NCBI GenBank assembly: GCA_019638485.1
Contig: JAHBTP010000002.1
Location: 186,001 to 250,000 of the forward strand
Source: Ferruginibacter sp.
Lineage (GTDB): Bacteria > Bacteroidota > Bacteroidia > Chitinophagales > Chitinophagaceae
Direction of reading: 5' to 3'
Length of the DNA stretch: 64,000 bases
Each line of letters opens with the position of its first letter. Position 1 is the stretch's first letter. A program made the position numbers and the translations under genes. This document shows positions 23,861-32,685 of this stretch, piece by piece. The notes below the pieces were generated by a model that made no database searches, had not been told where the DNA came from, and saw only the letters and a list, made by a program, of their open reading frames with translations.

Positions 23861-25894
23861 TTATTCCATTTCTTTTAATGCTTCCTGCATTTTATACATT
23901 TTGTCTCTTAATCGTGCGGCTTCCATAAAATCCATTTCTTTTGCAGCTTTTTCCATTTGCTTTTTCACTTTTGCAATTTCCTTTTTCATTTGTGGGATCG
24001 TTTTTATTTCGAAAGTTTCTTCTGCTGCGGTAGAAATTTCCGGTTCGTTATCAACAGCATAGGGATTAGAAGGATCATATCCTTTCACATCCAGCACACT
24101 GCCTTGCGCTAAAACTTGTTCTTTTGATTTGATAATGGTTTTGGGAATTATGTGATGTTTAATGTTATAAGCAATTTGCTTTTCTCGTCTTCGTTGCGTT
24201 TCGTCAATAGTCTTTTGCATGCTTTGAGTTATTTTGTCTGCATAGAATATAACCAGCCCATCAGCATTTCGTGCGGCACGTCCTGCTGTTTGCGTTAAAC
24301 TTTTGTCATTGCGTAAAAAACCTTCTTTGTCTGCATCCAAAATAGCAACCAACGAAACTTCGGGCAAATCTAATCCTTCACGTAGAAGGTTTACGCCTAC
24401 TAAAACATCAATTGCTCCTAAACGCAATGCCCTAATTATCTCCATTCTGTCTAATGTAGTTACATCACTATGGATATATTTTGATTTGATATCTACCCTA
24501 TCTAAATAGCCGTCTAATTCCTCAGCCATTCGTTTAGTGAGTGTGGTAACTAAAACCCTGCCACCATTTTTTACCTGCTTTTCAATTTCATCAAGTAAAT
24601 CATCAATCTGATTTACGGAAGGCCGCACTTCAATAGGGGGGTCTAATAATCCTGTTGGTCTAACCACTTGATCAACCACTACGCCTCCGGTCTTTTGAAG
24701 TTCGTACTCTCCGGGTGTAGCTGAAATAAAAATAGTTTGTGGCACCATATTTTCAAATTCGCCAAAATTTTGTGGGCGGTTATCCAATGCGCTTGGTAAG
24801 CGAAAGCCATATTCTACTAACGTAAGTTTACGGCTTCTATCACCGCCATACATTCCGCTGATTTGTGGAATGGTTTGATGGCTTTCATCAATTACACACA
24901 AAAAATCTTTCGGAAAATAATCTATCAGGCAAAATGGTCTTGCACCGGGCTTTCTTCGATCAAAAAAACGGGAGTAGTTTTCAATCCCGCTGCAATACCC
25001 CAACTCCCGAATCATTTCAATATCGTAGTTCACCCGTTCGGAAATTCGTTGCGCTTCAATATATTTTCCCAGCGATTTGAAATATTCAGATTGTGCGGTG
25101 CATTCATCCTGTATTTCATGAATGATTTGAGTAATCATATCTTTTGGTGCCAGATATAAATTAGCCGGAAAGATTGCCGCATGTTCAACAGCAGTAATAC
25201 GCTTACCGCTTGCCAGCTCAAGGGTTTCAATAGATTCTACTTCATCGCCAAAGAAACTAATCCGGTAGCCAAAATCTACATAGGGAAGATTGATGTCTAT
25301 GGTGTCACCCTTAACTCTAAAAGAGCCTCGCTCAAAATCACCTTGACTACGATGATAAAGCGAATTAACCAGTGCATGTAAAAACCCTTGCCTTGAAATA
25401 ATCTGCCCTTGTTTTAAGCGGATGATTCCGTTTTCATATTCTGTAGGGTTACCCATACCATAAATACAACTTACACTGGCTACAACAATGATATCTCTTC
25501 TTCCGCTAAGAAGCTGTGCCGTAGCCTGTAACCGCAGCTTATCCAATTCATCATTAATGCTTAAATCTTTTTCAATGTATGTATTACTGGTAGGGATATA
25601 CGCTTCCGGTTGATAGTAATCATAATAGGATACAAAATATCCTACCGCATTGTCAGGAAAAAATTGTTTAAATTCTCCGTATAGTTGTGCAACCAGTGTT
25701 TTGTTGTGTGTAATAACTAATGTGGGCTTTTGTACTTGCTGAATAACATTAGCTATAGTGAAAGTTTTGCCACTTCCGGTAACTCCTAATAGCGTTTGGT
25801 ATTGTTCACCGTCTAAAATCCCTTTGGTGAGCTCTTTAATGGCATAGGGCTGATCACCGGCAGGCTTATAATCTGAAACAAGTTTGAATGACAT
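23861..25894 (-). CDS. uvrB: Excinuclease ABC subunit B
   Basis: The 677-residue protein has Walker A GVTGSGKTFTIANV (about 39-46), the beta-hairpin region YYDYYQPEAYIP, motif II VIDESH, helicase motifs V and VI (LREGLDLPEVSLVAILDADKEGF and QTAGRAARN), and a C-terminal UVR motif (KQMEKAAKEMDFMEAARLRD) that contacts UvrC. Its role is damage verification and loading of UvrC in nucleotide excision repair. The length is normal. uvrA and uvrC are not in the window. Confidence 0.97.
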   Translation of the reverse strand: MSFKLVSDYKPAGDQPYAIKELTKGILDGEQYQTLLGVTGSGKTFTIANVIQQVQKPTLVITHNKTLVAQLYGEFKQFFPDNAVGYFVSYYDYYQPEAYIPTSNTYIEKDLSINDELDKLRLQATAQLLSGRRDIIVVASVSCIYGMGNPTEYENGIIRLKQGQIISRQGFLHALVNSLYHRSQGDFERGSFRVKGDTIDINLPYVDFGYRISFFGDEVESIETLELASGKRITAVEHAAIFPANLYLAPKDMITQIIHEIQDECTAQSEYFKSLGKYIEAQRISERVNYDIEMIRELGYCSGIENYSRFFDRRKPGARPFCLIDYFPKDFLCVIDESHQTIPQISGMYGGDRSRKLTLVEYGFRLPSALDNRPQNFGEFENMVPQTIFISATPGEYELQKTGGVVVDQVVRPTGLLDPPIEVRPSVNQIDDLLDEIEKQVKNGGRVLVTTLTKRMAEELDGYLDRVDIKSKYIHSDVTTLDRMEIIRALRLGAIDVLVGVNLLREGLDLPEVSLVAILDADKEGFLRNDKSLTQTAGRAARNADGLVIFYADKITQSMQKTIDETQRRREKQIAYNIKHHIIPKTIIKSKEQVLAQGSVLDVKGYDPSNPYAVDNEPEISTAAEETFEIKTIPQMKKEIAKVKKQMEKAAKEMDFMEAARLRDKMYKMQEALKEME

Positions 25895-26084
25895 AATGTA
25901 GGTACATAAAATTAATCAATTCAAACTGATGTGTGTGATGGAAAGAAAATGAATAATATTTTTCTTTGTATAAGTGACTGTAAAACAACAGTAGCAGAAT
26001 GTATTACCCTTAAAAAACGAATTGGTGATATTTTTCCCTTTTCAATTTTAGTTAAAAAAATCTTTAATAACCTTGCTCTTTTTC

Positions 26085-26114
26085 TTGTGAAACCGTTGAT
26101 TTGCATTAACTTTG
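26085..26114 (+). promoter_or_regulatory. Promoter of bipA
   Basis: TTG (26085-26087), a 19-base spacer, and TAACTTTG (26107-26114) form a near-ideal Bacteroidota primary promoter. The start would be about 70 bases upstream of the ATG. The leader contains an AGTAGGAGG stretch and a small hairpin (AACC-TTTGA-GGTT). Confidence 0.75.
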
Positions 26115-26188
26115 CGCGGCAAAAGTAAAACCAGTAGGAGGCCTAATCAAAAACCTTTGAGGTTGAATTTCACTTTGTAAAATATTAC

Positions 26189-28000
26189 ATGAACATACGC
26201 AACATCGCAATTATCGCACACGTTGACCACGGAAAAACAACCTTGGTAGATAAAATCCTTCACGCATCAAAATTATTCAGAGAGAATCAGGAGACAGGTG
26301 ATTTGCTGATGGATAATAACGAATTAGAGCGAGAGCGCGGCATTACTATTTTTAGTAAGAACGCTGCTGTGATGTATAATGGAGTTAAGATTAATGTTAT
26401 TGATACACCCGGCCACAGTGATTTTGGTGGTGAAGTAGAAAGGGTGCTGAAAATGGCTGATGGTGTAATTCTTTTGGTTGATGCTTTTGAAGGTCCAATG
26501 CCACAAACAAGATTTGTATTACAAAAGGCATTACAATTAAATTTAAAACCTATTGTGGTTATAAATAAGGTAGATAAACCTAATTGCCGCCCCGATGAAG
26601 TGCATGATGCAGTATTTGAATTGTTCTTCAATTTAGATGCCACTGAGGAGCAATTGAATTTTCCTACTTTTTATGGTTCCGGTAAAAACGGATGGTTTAA
26701 TGATTCATTAACGCCTACTGATTCCATTGCACCATTACTGGATGGTATTATTAAATATGTTCCGGAGCCTCAGGTTGCAGATGGTCCGCTCCAAATGCAA
26801 ATTACCTCACTTGACTACTCTTCTTTTCTTGGACGAATAGCAGTTGGGAAGGTGTCTCGCGGAGTAATTAAGGATGGTCAACAAATAATGTTGATGCAAA
26901 CCGATGGAACCCAGAAGAAATTAAAGATTAAAGAATTGTATGTTTTTGAAGGCTTAGGTAAAAAGAAGGTTACCGAAGTGGTGGCCGGAGATATCTGCGC
27001 TGTTGTAGGACTTGAAGCTTTTAACATCGGAGATACAATTGCAGACATAGAGCATCCTGAAGCGCTACCAACTATTAGCGTTGATGAACCTACCATGAGC
27101 ATGATGTTTAGTATTAATAACTCCCCGTTTTTTGGAAAGGAGGGAAAATTTGTTACCAGTCGCCATTTGCGTGATAGATTAATGAAAGAAACAGAAAAGA
27201 ATTTAGCCCTTCGCGTGGAGGATAGTGATAATGCAGATAGCTTTATTGTATATGGTAGAGGAATCTTACACCTGGGTATTTTAATTGAAACCATGCGTCG
27301 TGAAGGATTTGAAATGACGGTTGGTCAACCACAGGTTTTAGTAAAGCAAATAAATGGAGTAAAATGCGAACCATTTGAAATTTTAGTAGTTGACGTGCCG
27401 GCTGAATATAGTGGTAAAGTAATTGATCAGGTAACCCAACGTAAAGGAGAGATGCAGGTGATGGAGACAAAAGGAGAAATTCAACACCTTGAATTTGAAA
27501 TACCATCTCGTGGTTTAATAGGATTACGGAGTAATTTATTAACCCAAACTGCAGGTGAGGCAGTAATGGCTCATCGCTTTAGTGAATATAAACCTTGGAA
27601 GGGTGCAATACCCGGACGTAATAATGGTGTTTTGTTAAGTAAAACAACAGAAAAGACAACAGCATACTCTATAGATAAATTACAAGACAGAGGACGTTTC
27701 TTTGTTGATCCGGGTGAGGATGTTTATACCGGACAAATTATTGCCGAACATATAAAGCCCGGAGATTTGGTAGTGAATGCTACAGAACCTAAAAAATTAA
27801 CCAATCACCGGGCCAGCGGAGCTGATGATGCGAGCAGAATTGCACCAAAGGTGTTAATGACACTTGAAGAATGTATGGAATATATTCAACAAGATGAATG
27901 TATTGAGGTTACACCAAAAAATATTCGTTTGCGTAAAACCATGCTGAATGAAGATGATCGCAAACGTGCTTCCAAAGCCTTGTCTCAAGAGGCTGTTTAA
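26189..28000 (+). CDS. typA: Ribosome-associated GTPase BipA/TypA
   Basis: The 603-residue translational GTPase has G1 AHVDHGKTTL (residues 10-19), the switch region ERERGITIFSKNAAV, G3 DTPGHSDFGGEV, G4 NKVDKP, then the EF-G-like domains and the C-terminal BipA-specific region (ITPKNIRLRK-like end, here VTPKNIRLRKTMLNEDDR). It binds the 70S ribosome at the A-site region and assists 50S assembly and stress or cold adaptation. A strong promoter lies upstream. Confidence 0.96.
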   Translation: MNIRNIAIIAHVDHGKTTLVDKILHASKLFRENQETGDLLMDNNELERERGITIFSKNAAVMYNGVKINVIDTPGHSDFGGEVERVLKMADGVILLVDAFEGPMPQTRFVLQKALQLNLKPIVVINKVDKPNCRPDEVHDAVFELFFNLDATEEQLNFPTFYGSGKNGWFNDSLTPTDSIAPLLDGIIKYVPEPQVADGPLQMQITSLDYSSFLGRIAVGKVSRGVIKDGQQIMLMQTDGTQKKLKIKELYVFEGLGKKKVTEVVAGDICAVVGLEAFNIGDTIADIEHPEALPTISVDEPTMSMMFSINNSPFFGKEGKFVTSRHLRDRLMKETEKNLALRVEDSDNADSFIVYGRGILHLGILIETMRREGFEMTVGQPQVLVKQINGVKCEPFEILVVDVPAEYSGKVIDQVTQRKGEMQVMETKGEIQHLEFEIPSRGLIGLRSNLLTQTAGEAVMAHRFSEYKPWKGAIPGRNNGVLLSKTTEKTTAYSIDKLQDRGRFFVDPGEDVYTGQIIAEHIKPGDLVVNATEPKKLTNHRASGADDASRIAPKVLMTLEECMEYIQQDECIEVTPKNIRLRKTMLNEDDRKRASKALSQEAV

Positions 28001-28024
28001 TAACGGATACTTCATTTTGTTTGT

Positions 28025-28032
28025 TACCTTTG
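28025..28032 (+). promoter_or_regulatory. -7 box immediately upstream of the small CAMC membrane-protein gene
   Basis: TACCTTTG ends only 4 bases before the ATG at 28037. With the usual spacing, transcription would begin at or within a few bases of the start codon, so the mRNA may be leaderless. Confidence 0.5.
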
Positions 28033-28036
28033 CAAT

Positions 28037-28261
28037 ATGAAAAGGAAAGCATTTTTCTTATTGATTACTATCGGTCTGTTGTTGATTTCCGTAGAGGTGT
28101 TTTCTCAATGTGCTATGTGTACAAAAACAGCGGCTCAGTTAGGTGAACGGCCGGCTAAGGCTTTGAATAACGCCATCGTGTATTTAATGACTGTTCCTTA
28201 TGCCATTGTAGCATTTGTTGCTTATAGATGGTGGAGAGCAAATCGTGCGGAAAAACAATAA
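28037..28261 (+). CDS. Small membrane protein with N-terminal CxxC, function unknown
   Basis: The 74-residue protein has a signal-peptide-like start (MKRKAFFLLITIGLLLIS, predicted cleavage before QCAMC), a short loop containing CAMC, and a transmembrane helix (VYLMTVPYAIVAFVAYRWW) with a basic end. The CxxC immediately after the cleavage site suggests a metal, heme or redox partner on the periplasmic side. The family looks conserved in Bacteroidota from its QCAMCTKTAAQLGERPAKALNN signature, but I know no function. It follows bipA by 36 bases and has its own -7 box. Confidence 0.7.
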   Translation: MKRKAFFLLITIGLLLISVEVFSQCAMCTKTAAQLGERPAKALNNAIVYLMTVPYAIVAFVAYRWWRANRAEKQ

Positions 28262-28339
28262 GACTTTCTTTGCTTTTTAAATTTTCTATCCCGCCTGAGA
28301 TCCCGCTTGCAAAGATTCTTTCTTATTGGAAGATAGAAA

Positions 28340-29254
28340 TTAAATATAGGTCTGAATGAATCGGTAAAGATTAAAATGACCTTCTTTTATTTCCTTAAAT
28401 ATCTGTGTGTAGAAGGTTTCGGATGAAATATTTTTCACTCGCTCCCTACGTATCATATAAAAAGCCTTTTCAGCCAATAGCCTCGCTTTTCTTTCTGTTG
28501 ACTCCATAGAATCTGCCATGCAAGCATCGAACAATTGATTTAATCCACTGCGTGTGGTACCTACAGTTTGGAATATGGGAATCTCTTTTTTGTTTTTAAA
28601 AAATGCCGGGGCCATCATTTGACGAAGGTGTTTTACAAACAATTCAATTCCCGGCCTATCTGCTTTGTTAACTACCAAGATATCTGCTATTTCCATGATA
28701 CCTGATTTCATGGCTTGAATATCATCACCACCTTCGGGCGAGAGGACAATTATTGTTTTGTCTGCAAGCCCGGCGATTTCCACTTCACTTTGGCCAACAC
28801 CCACCGTTTCAATAAGAATTAATTGAAAAGGGGCTATTTTTAAAAGGTCGGTTATTTCAATAATATTAGGGTTGAGTCCGCCTAATGCACCTCTTGAACC
28901 TAATGAACGGATAAATACCTTTGGGTGAGTGAACCATTCATTCATTCGAATGCGATCACCTAATACAGCACCAAAATGAAAAGGAGATGAAGGGTCAACA
29001 CACAATACTGCAACGGACAAGCCTTTAGAAACAGCCTCTCCGATAAGTCCATCAGTAAGAGTACTCTTACCTACTCCGGGAGGACCTGTTATGCCAATTA
29101 TAGGTGTGTGTGAAAGAGATTGATTTTGCAACACCTGCCAGGCTGTTTCAGTATCATTTTCCACAAGCGTTATAGCCCTGGCAATAGATTGAACATCTCC
29201 CTCTTTGGCCTTTTTTAATAGGGATATTAATATCGTTTCCTTTGATTCCTTCAT
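28340..29254 (-). CDS. meaB: MeaB/ArgK-type GTPase (methylmalonyl-CoA mutase chaperone)
   Basis: The 304-residue P-loop GTPase has Walker A GITGPPGVGKSTLTD (about 54-68), the family motif VLCVDPSSPFHFGAVLGDRIRM, the Mg-binding ETVGVGQSEVEIA, and NKAD. MeaB proteins gate the loading of adenosylcobalamin into methylmalonyl-CoA mutase and protect the enzyme. The mutase genes themselves are not in the window. The gene is slightly shorter than some homologs but has all G motifs. Confidence 0.92.
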   Translation of the reverse strand: MKESKETILISLLKKAKEGDVQSIARAITLVENDTETAWQVLQNQSLSHTPIIGITGPPGVGKSTLTDGLIGEAVSKGLSVAVLCVDPSSPFHFGAVLGDRIRMNEWFTHPKVFIRSLGSRGALGGLNPNIIEITDLLKIAPFQLILIETVGVGQSEVEIAGLADKTIIVLSPEGGDDIQAMKSGIMEIADILVVNKADRPGIELFVKHLRQMMAPAFFKNKKEIPIFQTVGTTRSGLNQLFDACMADSMESTERKARLLAEKAFYMIRRERVKNISSETFYTQIFKEIKEGHFNLYRFIQTYI

Positions 29255-29375
29255 TTACCTTACAATGTTAAAGCATTATTTTTTCTTTTATGGATGGAAT
29301 AGGTTATTTGATAAATAGAATAGAAGGGTTTTAGAATATTATTATTGTATTTTAATTGGTAAATTGGCTTCAGAT

Positions 29376-30011
29376 ATGACGAATTTTATTCCCATATTTC
29401 CATTGGGGCTTATCGTGTTTCCGGATGAAAAACTTAACCTGCACATCTTTGAACCTCGGTATCAACAATTGGTAAAATACTGCTTTGAAAATAAAAAGCC
29501 ATTTGGTATTCCTTCTGTGATAAAAGGGGAGTTAAAAGAAATGGGAACGCTGGTTAGGATAATTGAAATTTCAAAAACTTATGATGACGGAACAATGGAT
29601 ATTAAAACAGAGGGAACCGAGGTGTTTAAAATCCTTGAAGTAATAAAAACCTTGCCTGATAAGCTCTATAGCGGGGCTATTGTAACTTATCCGCCCAATA
29701 TGCATTCGAGCCATCCTTCTAAGATGAAACTTATTTTAACAGCCATCAGAGAGATGTATAAGAAAATGAAGGTGGAGAAAACCTTCTCTAAGCCGGATAA
29801 GAATTTGAGGAGTTTTGATTTAGCACATTTAATAGGGTTTTCGCAAGAAGAGGAATATTTAATGTTGGAACTTCAATCTGAAACCCATCGTTTAGAGTTT
29901 ATTAAACGCCATTTAAGTAAAATTATTCCTGTGATGACAGAAATTGAAGAATTGAGAAAGAAAATAAAACTCAATGGGCACTTCAAAAACATAAAGGGGT
30001 TCAAACTTTAG
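29376..30011 (+). CDS. Stand-alone LON substrate-binding domain protein
   Basis: The 211-residue protein begins MTNFIPIFPLGLIVFPDEKLNLHIFEPRYQQLV, the classic start of the LON N-terminal domain (PF02190), and shows no ATPase or protease part. A TTG four codons upstream is less likely than the ATG at 29376. Proteins of this type (LonN/PBUS-like) are presumed substrate- or partner-binding modules in the cytoplasm, and the role is unknown. It lies 2 bases upstream of coaX, so the two are surely co-transcribed. Confidence 0.85.
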   Translation: MTNFIPIFPLGLIVFPDEKLNLHIFEPRYQQLVKYCFENKKPFGIPSVIKGELKEMGTLVRIIEISKTYDDGTMDIKTEGTEVFKILEVIKTLPDKLYSGAIVTYPPNMHSSHPSKMKLILTAIREMYKKMKVEKTFSKPDKNLRSFDLAHLIGFSQEEEYLMLELQSETHRLEFIKRHLSKIIPVMTEIEELRKKIKLNGHFKNIKGFKL

Positions 30012-30013
30012 TT

Positions 30014-30742
30014 ATGAGCGAGATAACACTATGTCTTGATTTTGGAAATACCCGAAAGAAAGCAGCAATTTTTTATAATCAAGAGATAAAAGAAATTGAA
30101 GTTTTGGAGGGTGCGATGCCGGAAGAAATAAAAAATATTTTTAAAAAGTACCGGCCTCAATACGTTATCCTATCATCAGTAGTTAATCATAATGAAGAAA
30201 TTGAAAATTTCTTACGCAATAATACCCATTTTCATCGTTTAGGAAATCATAGTAAAATGAACTTCCTATTGCCCGTATCAAAATCTGAAACTGTGGGTGC
30301 AGATCGTTTAGCTATGGCAGCAGCAGCAGTTCATTTTTTCCCAGGTAAGAATAACCTGATTATCGGATTGGGAAGTTGTATTACTTACAATTTTATTAAT
30401 CAGTACAATCAATTTCTTGGAGGAGCTATCTCTCCCGGGAAAGAGATGCGATTTAGGGCGATGCATGAATTTACGGCCAAATTGCCACTGGTGGAGCAGC
30501 AGGCGCATTTCCCATTAACAGGATATGATACAAGAACAAATTTATTAAGTGGTGTATTGAATGGTATTGCCTCTGAGATTGATGGAATGATAGAGAAATA
30601 TGAGGAAAAGTATGGGAACTTTAACGTGGTTTTAACCGGGGGGGATATTGGCTATTTTGCTACTCGATTGAAATACAGGATATTTGCCGACCCTGATTTT
30701 TTATTTAAAGGAATGTATGCTATCAGCAAACTTAACCGTTAG
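30014..30742 (+). CDS. coaX: Type III pantothenate kinase
   Basis: The 242-residue protein has the ASKHA-fold motifs of CoaX: CLDFGNTRKKAAIF at the N-terminus, PVSKSETVGADRLAMAAAAV in the middle, IGLGSCITYNFI, and GGAISPGKEMRFRAMHEFTAKLPLVE. It phosphorylates pantothenate, the first step of CoA synthesis, in the cytoplasm. In the TVGAD segment the Asp is the expected catalytic residue. Its last 26 bases overlap the start of the next gene. Confidence 0.94.
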   Translation: MSEITLCLDFGNTRKKAAIFYNQEIKEIEVLEGAMPEEIKNIFKKYRPQYVILSSVVNHNEEIENFLRNNTHFHRLGNHSKMNFLLPVSKSETVGADRLAMAAAAVHFFPGKNNLIIGLGSCITYNFINQYNQFLGGAISPGKEMRFRAMHEFTAKLPLVEQQAHFPLTGYDTRTNLLSGVLNGIASEIDGMIEKYEEKYGNFNVVLTGGDIGYFATRLKYRIFADPDFLFKGMYAISKLNR

Positions 30743-32066
30743 TCGTTATAACATAATTGGCGTTTTGTTTTTTGCCTTTTTGTTTTCTACAGTGTCTTCA
30801 TTTGCGCAAGACAATTCTCCCTATTCAAGATATGGTTTAGGAGATCGTGCAGCACAAGAAAATATGGTTAATCGTGCGATGGGCGGTATTTCTGCAGGAT
30901 ATTCACATTTTCAGTCTATTAATTTTATAAATCCCGCATCTTTTTCATCCATTTCAAATACGATTTTTGATATAGGTGGAGATATTACCCTGCACACACT
31001 AAAAAGCAATATCTCTCCCGATAATTATACATCAACCAATACCAATATTTCCTATCTCCAAATGGGTTTTCCCATTGCCACTACCAAAATGAAGGAGAAG
31101 AATAAATCTTTAGGTATTGCGTTTGGCTTAAGACCAATAACCCGCATAAATTATAAATTAGAGCAACTCGGAAGGCTAACTGGTATTGATTCAGTGAATA
31201 CCACCTATGGCGGTTCAGGAGGGATGAGTGTGGCTTCTGCAGGTTTTGGTTATCGAGTGAAAGATTTTAGTGTTGGTGTTTCTTTGGGATATGCCTTTGG
31301 TAATAAATCAACCAGCACTTTATTATCATTTGTAAACGACACCGTAAATTATTTTTCTTCAGAACGGCAACAAAATGTAAACTTTGGTGGACTAGCCTTT
31401 TCGGCAGGTATGCAGTATAAGTTCACAATGAAAAAGAAGGGATGGCTGACCTTAGGTGCTTATGCTCATGTTGGAAATAAATTATCTGCAACAAGAAGTA
31501 CTGAAGATCAAACATACTATTCTAATTCTTTTGGTGATATGATTCCCATTGATACCGTTCAGTATGTATCTTCAAGCGATGGAAAGGTAAAGGTTCCTAC
31601 CACCATTGGGTTTGGTTTTATTTTTACAGATAAGGATTCACATTGGACAATTGGTGCGGATTATGAAATGACTAATTGGGCTACATATCGTGTGTTTGGT
31701 GAAAAGGATGCATTACAGAATAGCTATAGAATTAAGTTAGGCGCAGAATATTTTCCTGCTACAAAAACTACATTGGCTTCTCACTATTTTAGCTTTGTTA
31801 AGTATCGTGGTGGATTTTATTATGGTACTGATCAAATTAAGCTTGATAAATCACGCAATGAATATGGACTTACAATCGGTGTGGGTATGCCGCTTGCAGG
31901 ACCAAACCGTATGCGTTTTTATGAGCTACCTTCATTTTTAAATGCGGGAGTGGAAATTGGTGCAAAAGGAAATAAATCTACCGGTACAATGCGTGAAGGT
32001 ATAGTTCGATTCAATATTGGTGTTTCCATGAATGCACGTTGGTTTCAGAAAATAAAGTATGACTAA
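30717..32066 (+). CDS. Outer-membrane beta-barrel protein, function unknown
   Basis: The 449-residue protein starts at ATG 30717, inside the end of coaX. An in-frame TTG at 30684 is less likely. It has a signal peptide (IIGVLFFAFLFSTVSSFAQ) and then a mature N-terminus DNSPYSRYGLGDRAAQENMVNRAMGGISAGY with many aromatic, alternating beta strands to a terminal NIGVSMNARWFQKIKYD. The pattern resembles FadL/OmpP1-like and PorV-like barrels, but I cannot fix the family. It overlaps lptC by 8 bases, which suggests a link to lipopolysaccharide transport or envelope maintenance. Confidence 0.75.
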   Translation: MLSANLTVSRYNIIGVLFFAFLFSTVSSFAQDNSPYSRYGLGDRAAQENMVNRAMGGISAGYSHFQSINFINPASFSSISNTIFDIGGDITLHTLKSNISPDNYTSTNTNISYLQMGFPIATTKMKEKNKSLGIAFGLRPITRINYKLEQLGRLTGIDSVNTTYGGSGGMSVASAGFGYRVKDFSVGVSLGYAFGNKSTSTLLSFVNDTVNYFSSERQQNVNFGGLAFSAGMQYKFTMKKKGWLTLGAYAHVGNKLSATRSTEDQTYYSNSFGDMIPIDTVQYVSSSDGKVKVPTTIGFGFIFTDKDSHWTIGADYEMTNWATYRVFGEKDALQNSYRIKLGAEYFPATKTTLASHYFSFVKYRGGFYYGTDQIKLDKSRNEYGLTIGVGMPLAGPNRMRFYELPSFLNAGVEIGAKGNKSTGTMREGIVRFNIGVSMNARWFQKIKYD

Positions 32067-32631
32067 TTGGTTTTATTTTCAACGGTTATTAACTCTGCTA
32101 CTGGCGGTATGCTTACTCATATCCTGTGAGAATGATCTGGAAAAAGTGCGAAATCTTTCATCTAAAGAACTTGGTGTGGAGGAGGGAAAGGATGTGGTGT
32201 TGAATTATACAGTAGCCGGAAAAATTAAATCAGTGCTCAAAGCTCCGGTAATGCTACGTGTGGAAGATTCCGTTAGTTATATTGAATTTCCAAAAACACT
32301 ATTTGCTCTTTTCTATAATGAAAAAGGAGAGGCAGAAAGTAAGTTAACAGCGGGGTATGGAAGGTATAAAGAAAATGAAGAGATTGTTTATTTACGAGAT
32401 AGTGTGGTAGTACTCAATTTTCAAAAAGGGGATACTTTGTTTTGTGATGAATTGTATTGGGACAGAAGCAGGATAGGTGCAGAGTTTTATACTGATAAAC
32501 CGGTACGAATTCGTACAAAAACACAAATAATAGATGGGTTAGGTATGGAAGCTAGCCAGGATTTTAAAAACCATAATATTAGAGAGGTTACCGGGGTAAT
32601 AACAATACCTACAGCTCAATTTCCACAATAA
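32059..32631 (+). CDS. lptC: LPS export system protein LptC-like lipoprotein
   Basis: The 190-residue protein has a lipoprotein signal (LLLAVCLLISCEN) and an OstA/LptC-like beta-jellyroll: VLKAPVMLRVEDSVSYIEFPKTLFALFYNEKGEAESKLTAGYGRY, then DELYWDRSRIGAEFYTDKPVRIRTKTQIIDGLGMEASQDF. In Bacteroidota, LptC is a predicted lipoprotein or bitopic protein that bridges LptB2FG to LptA and moves LPS across the periplasm. Its start overlaps the barrel-protein gene by 8 bases. Confidence 0.85.
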   Translation: MTNWFYFQRLLTLLLAVCLLISCENDLEKVRNLSSKELGVEEGKDVVLNYTVAGKIKSVLKAPVMLRVEDSVSYIEFPKTLFALFYNEKGEAESKLTAGYGRYKENEEIVYLRDSVVVLNFQKGDTLFCDELYWDRSRIGAEFYTDKPVRIRTKTQIIDGLGMEASQDFKNHNIREVTGVITIPTAQFPQ

Positions 32632-32685
32632 GTATGGCCCGCATTTTGATTTAGGTAGCATACAATATTTGCAAAAAGTAAAAAT

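Noticed and set aside
24863..25159. Plus-strand frame of 98 codons within uvrB
   Set aside because: It is the complement of strongly conserved uvrB coding sequence. No family features of its own.
26126..26180. Riboswitch or structured leader upstream of bipA
   Set aside because: Only one small hairpin (AACC-TTTGA-GGTT) is visible and it does not match a known riboswitch core.
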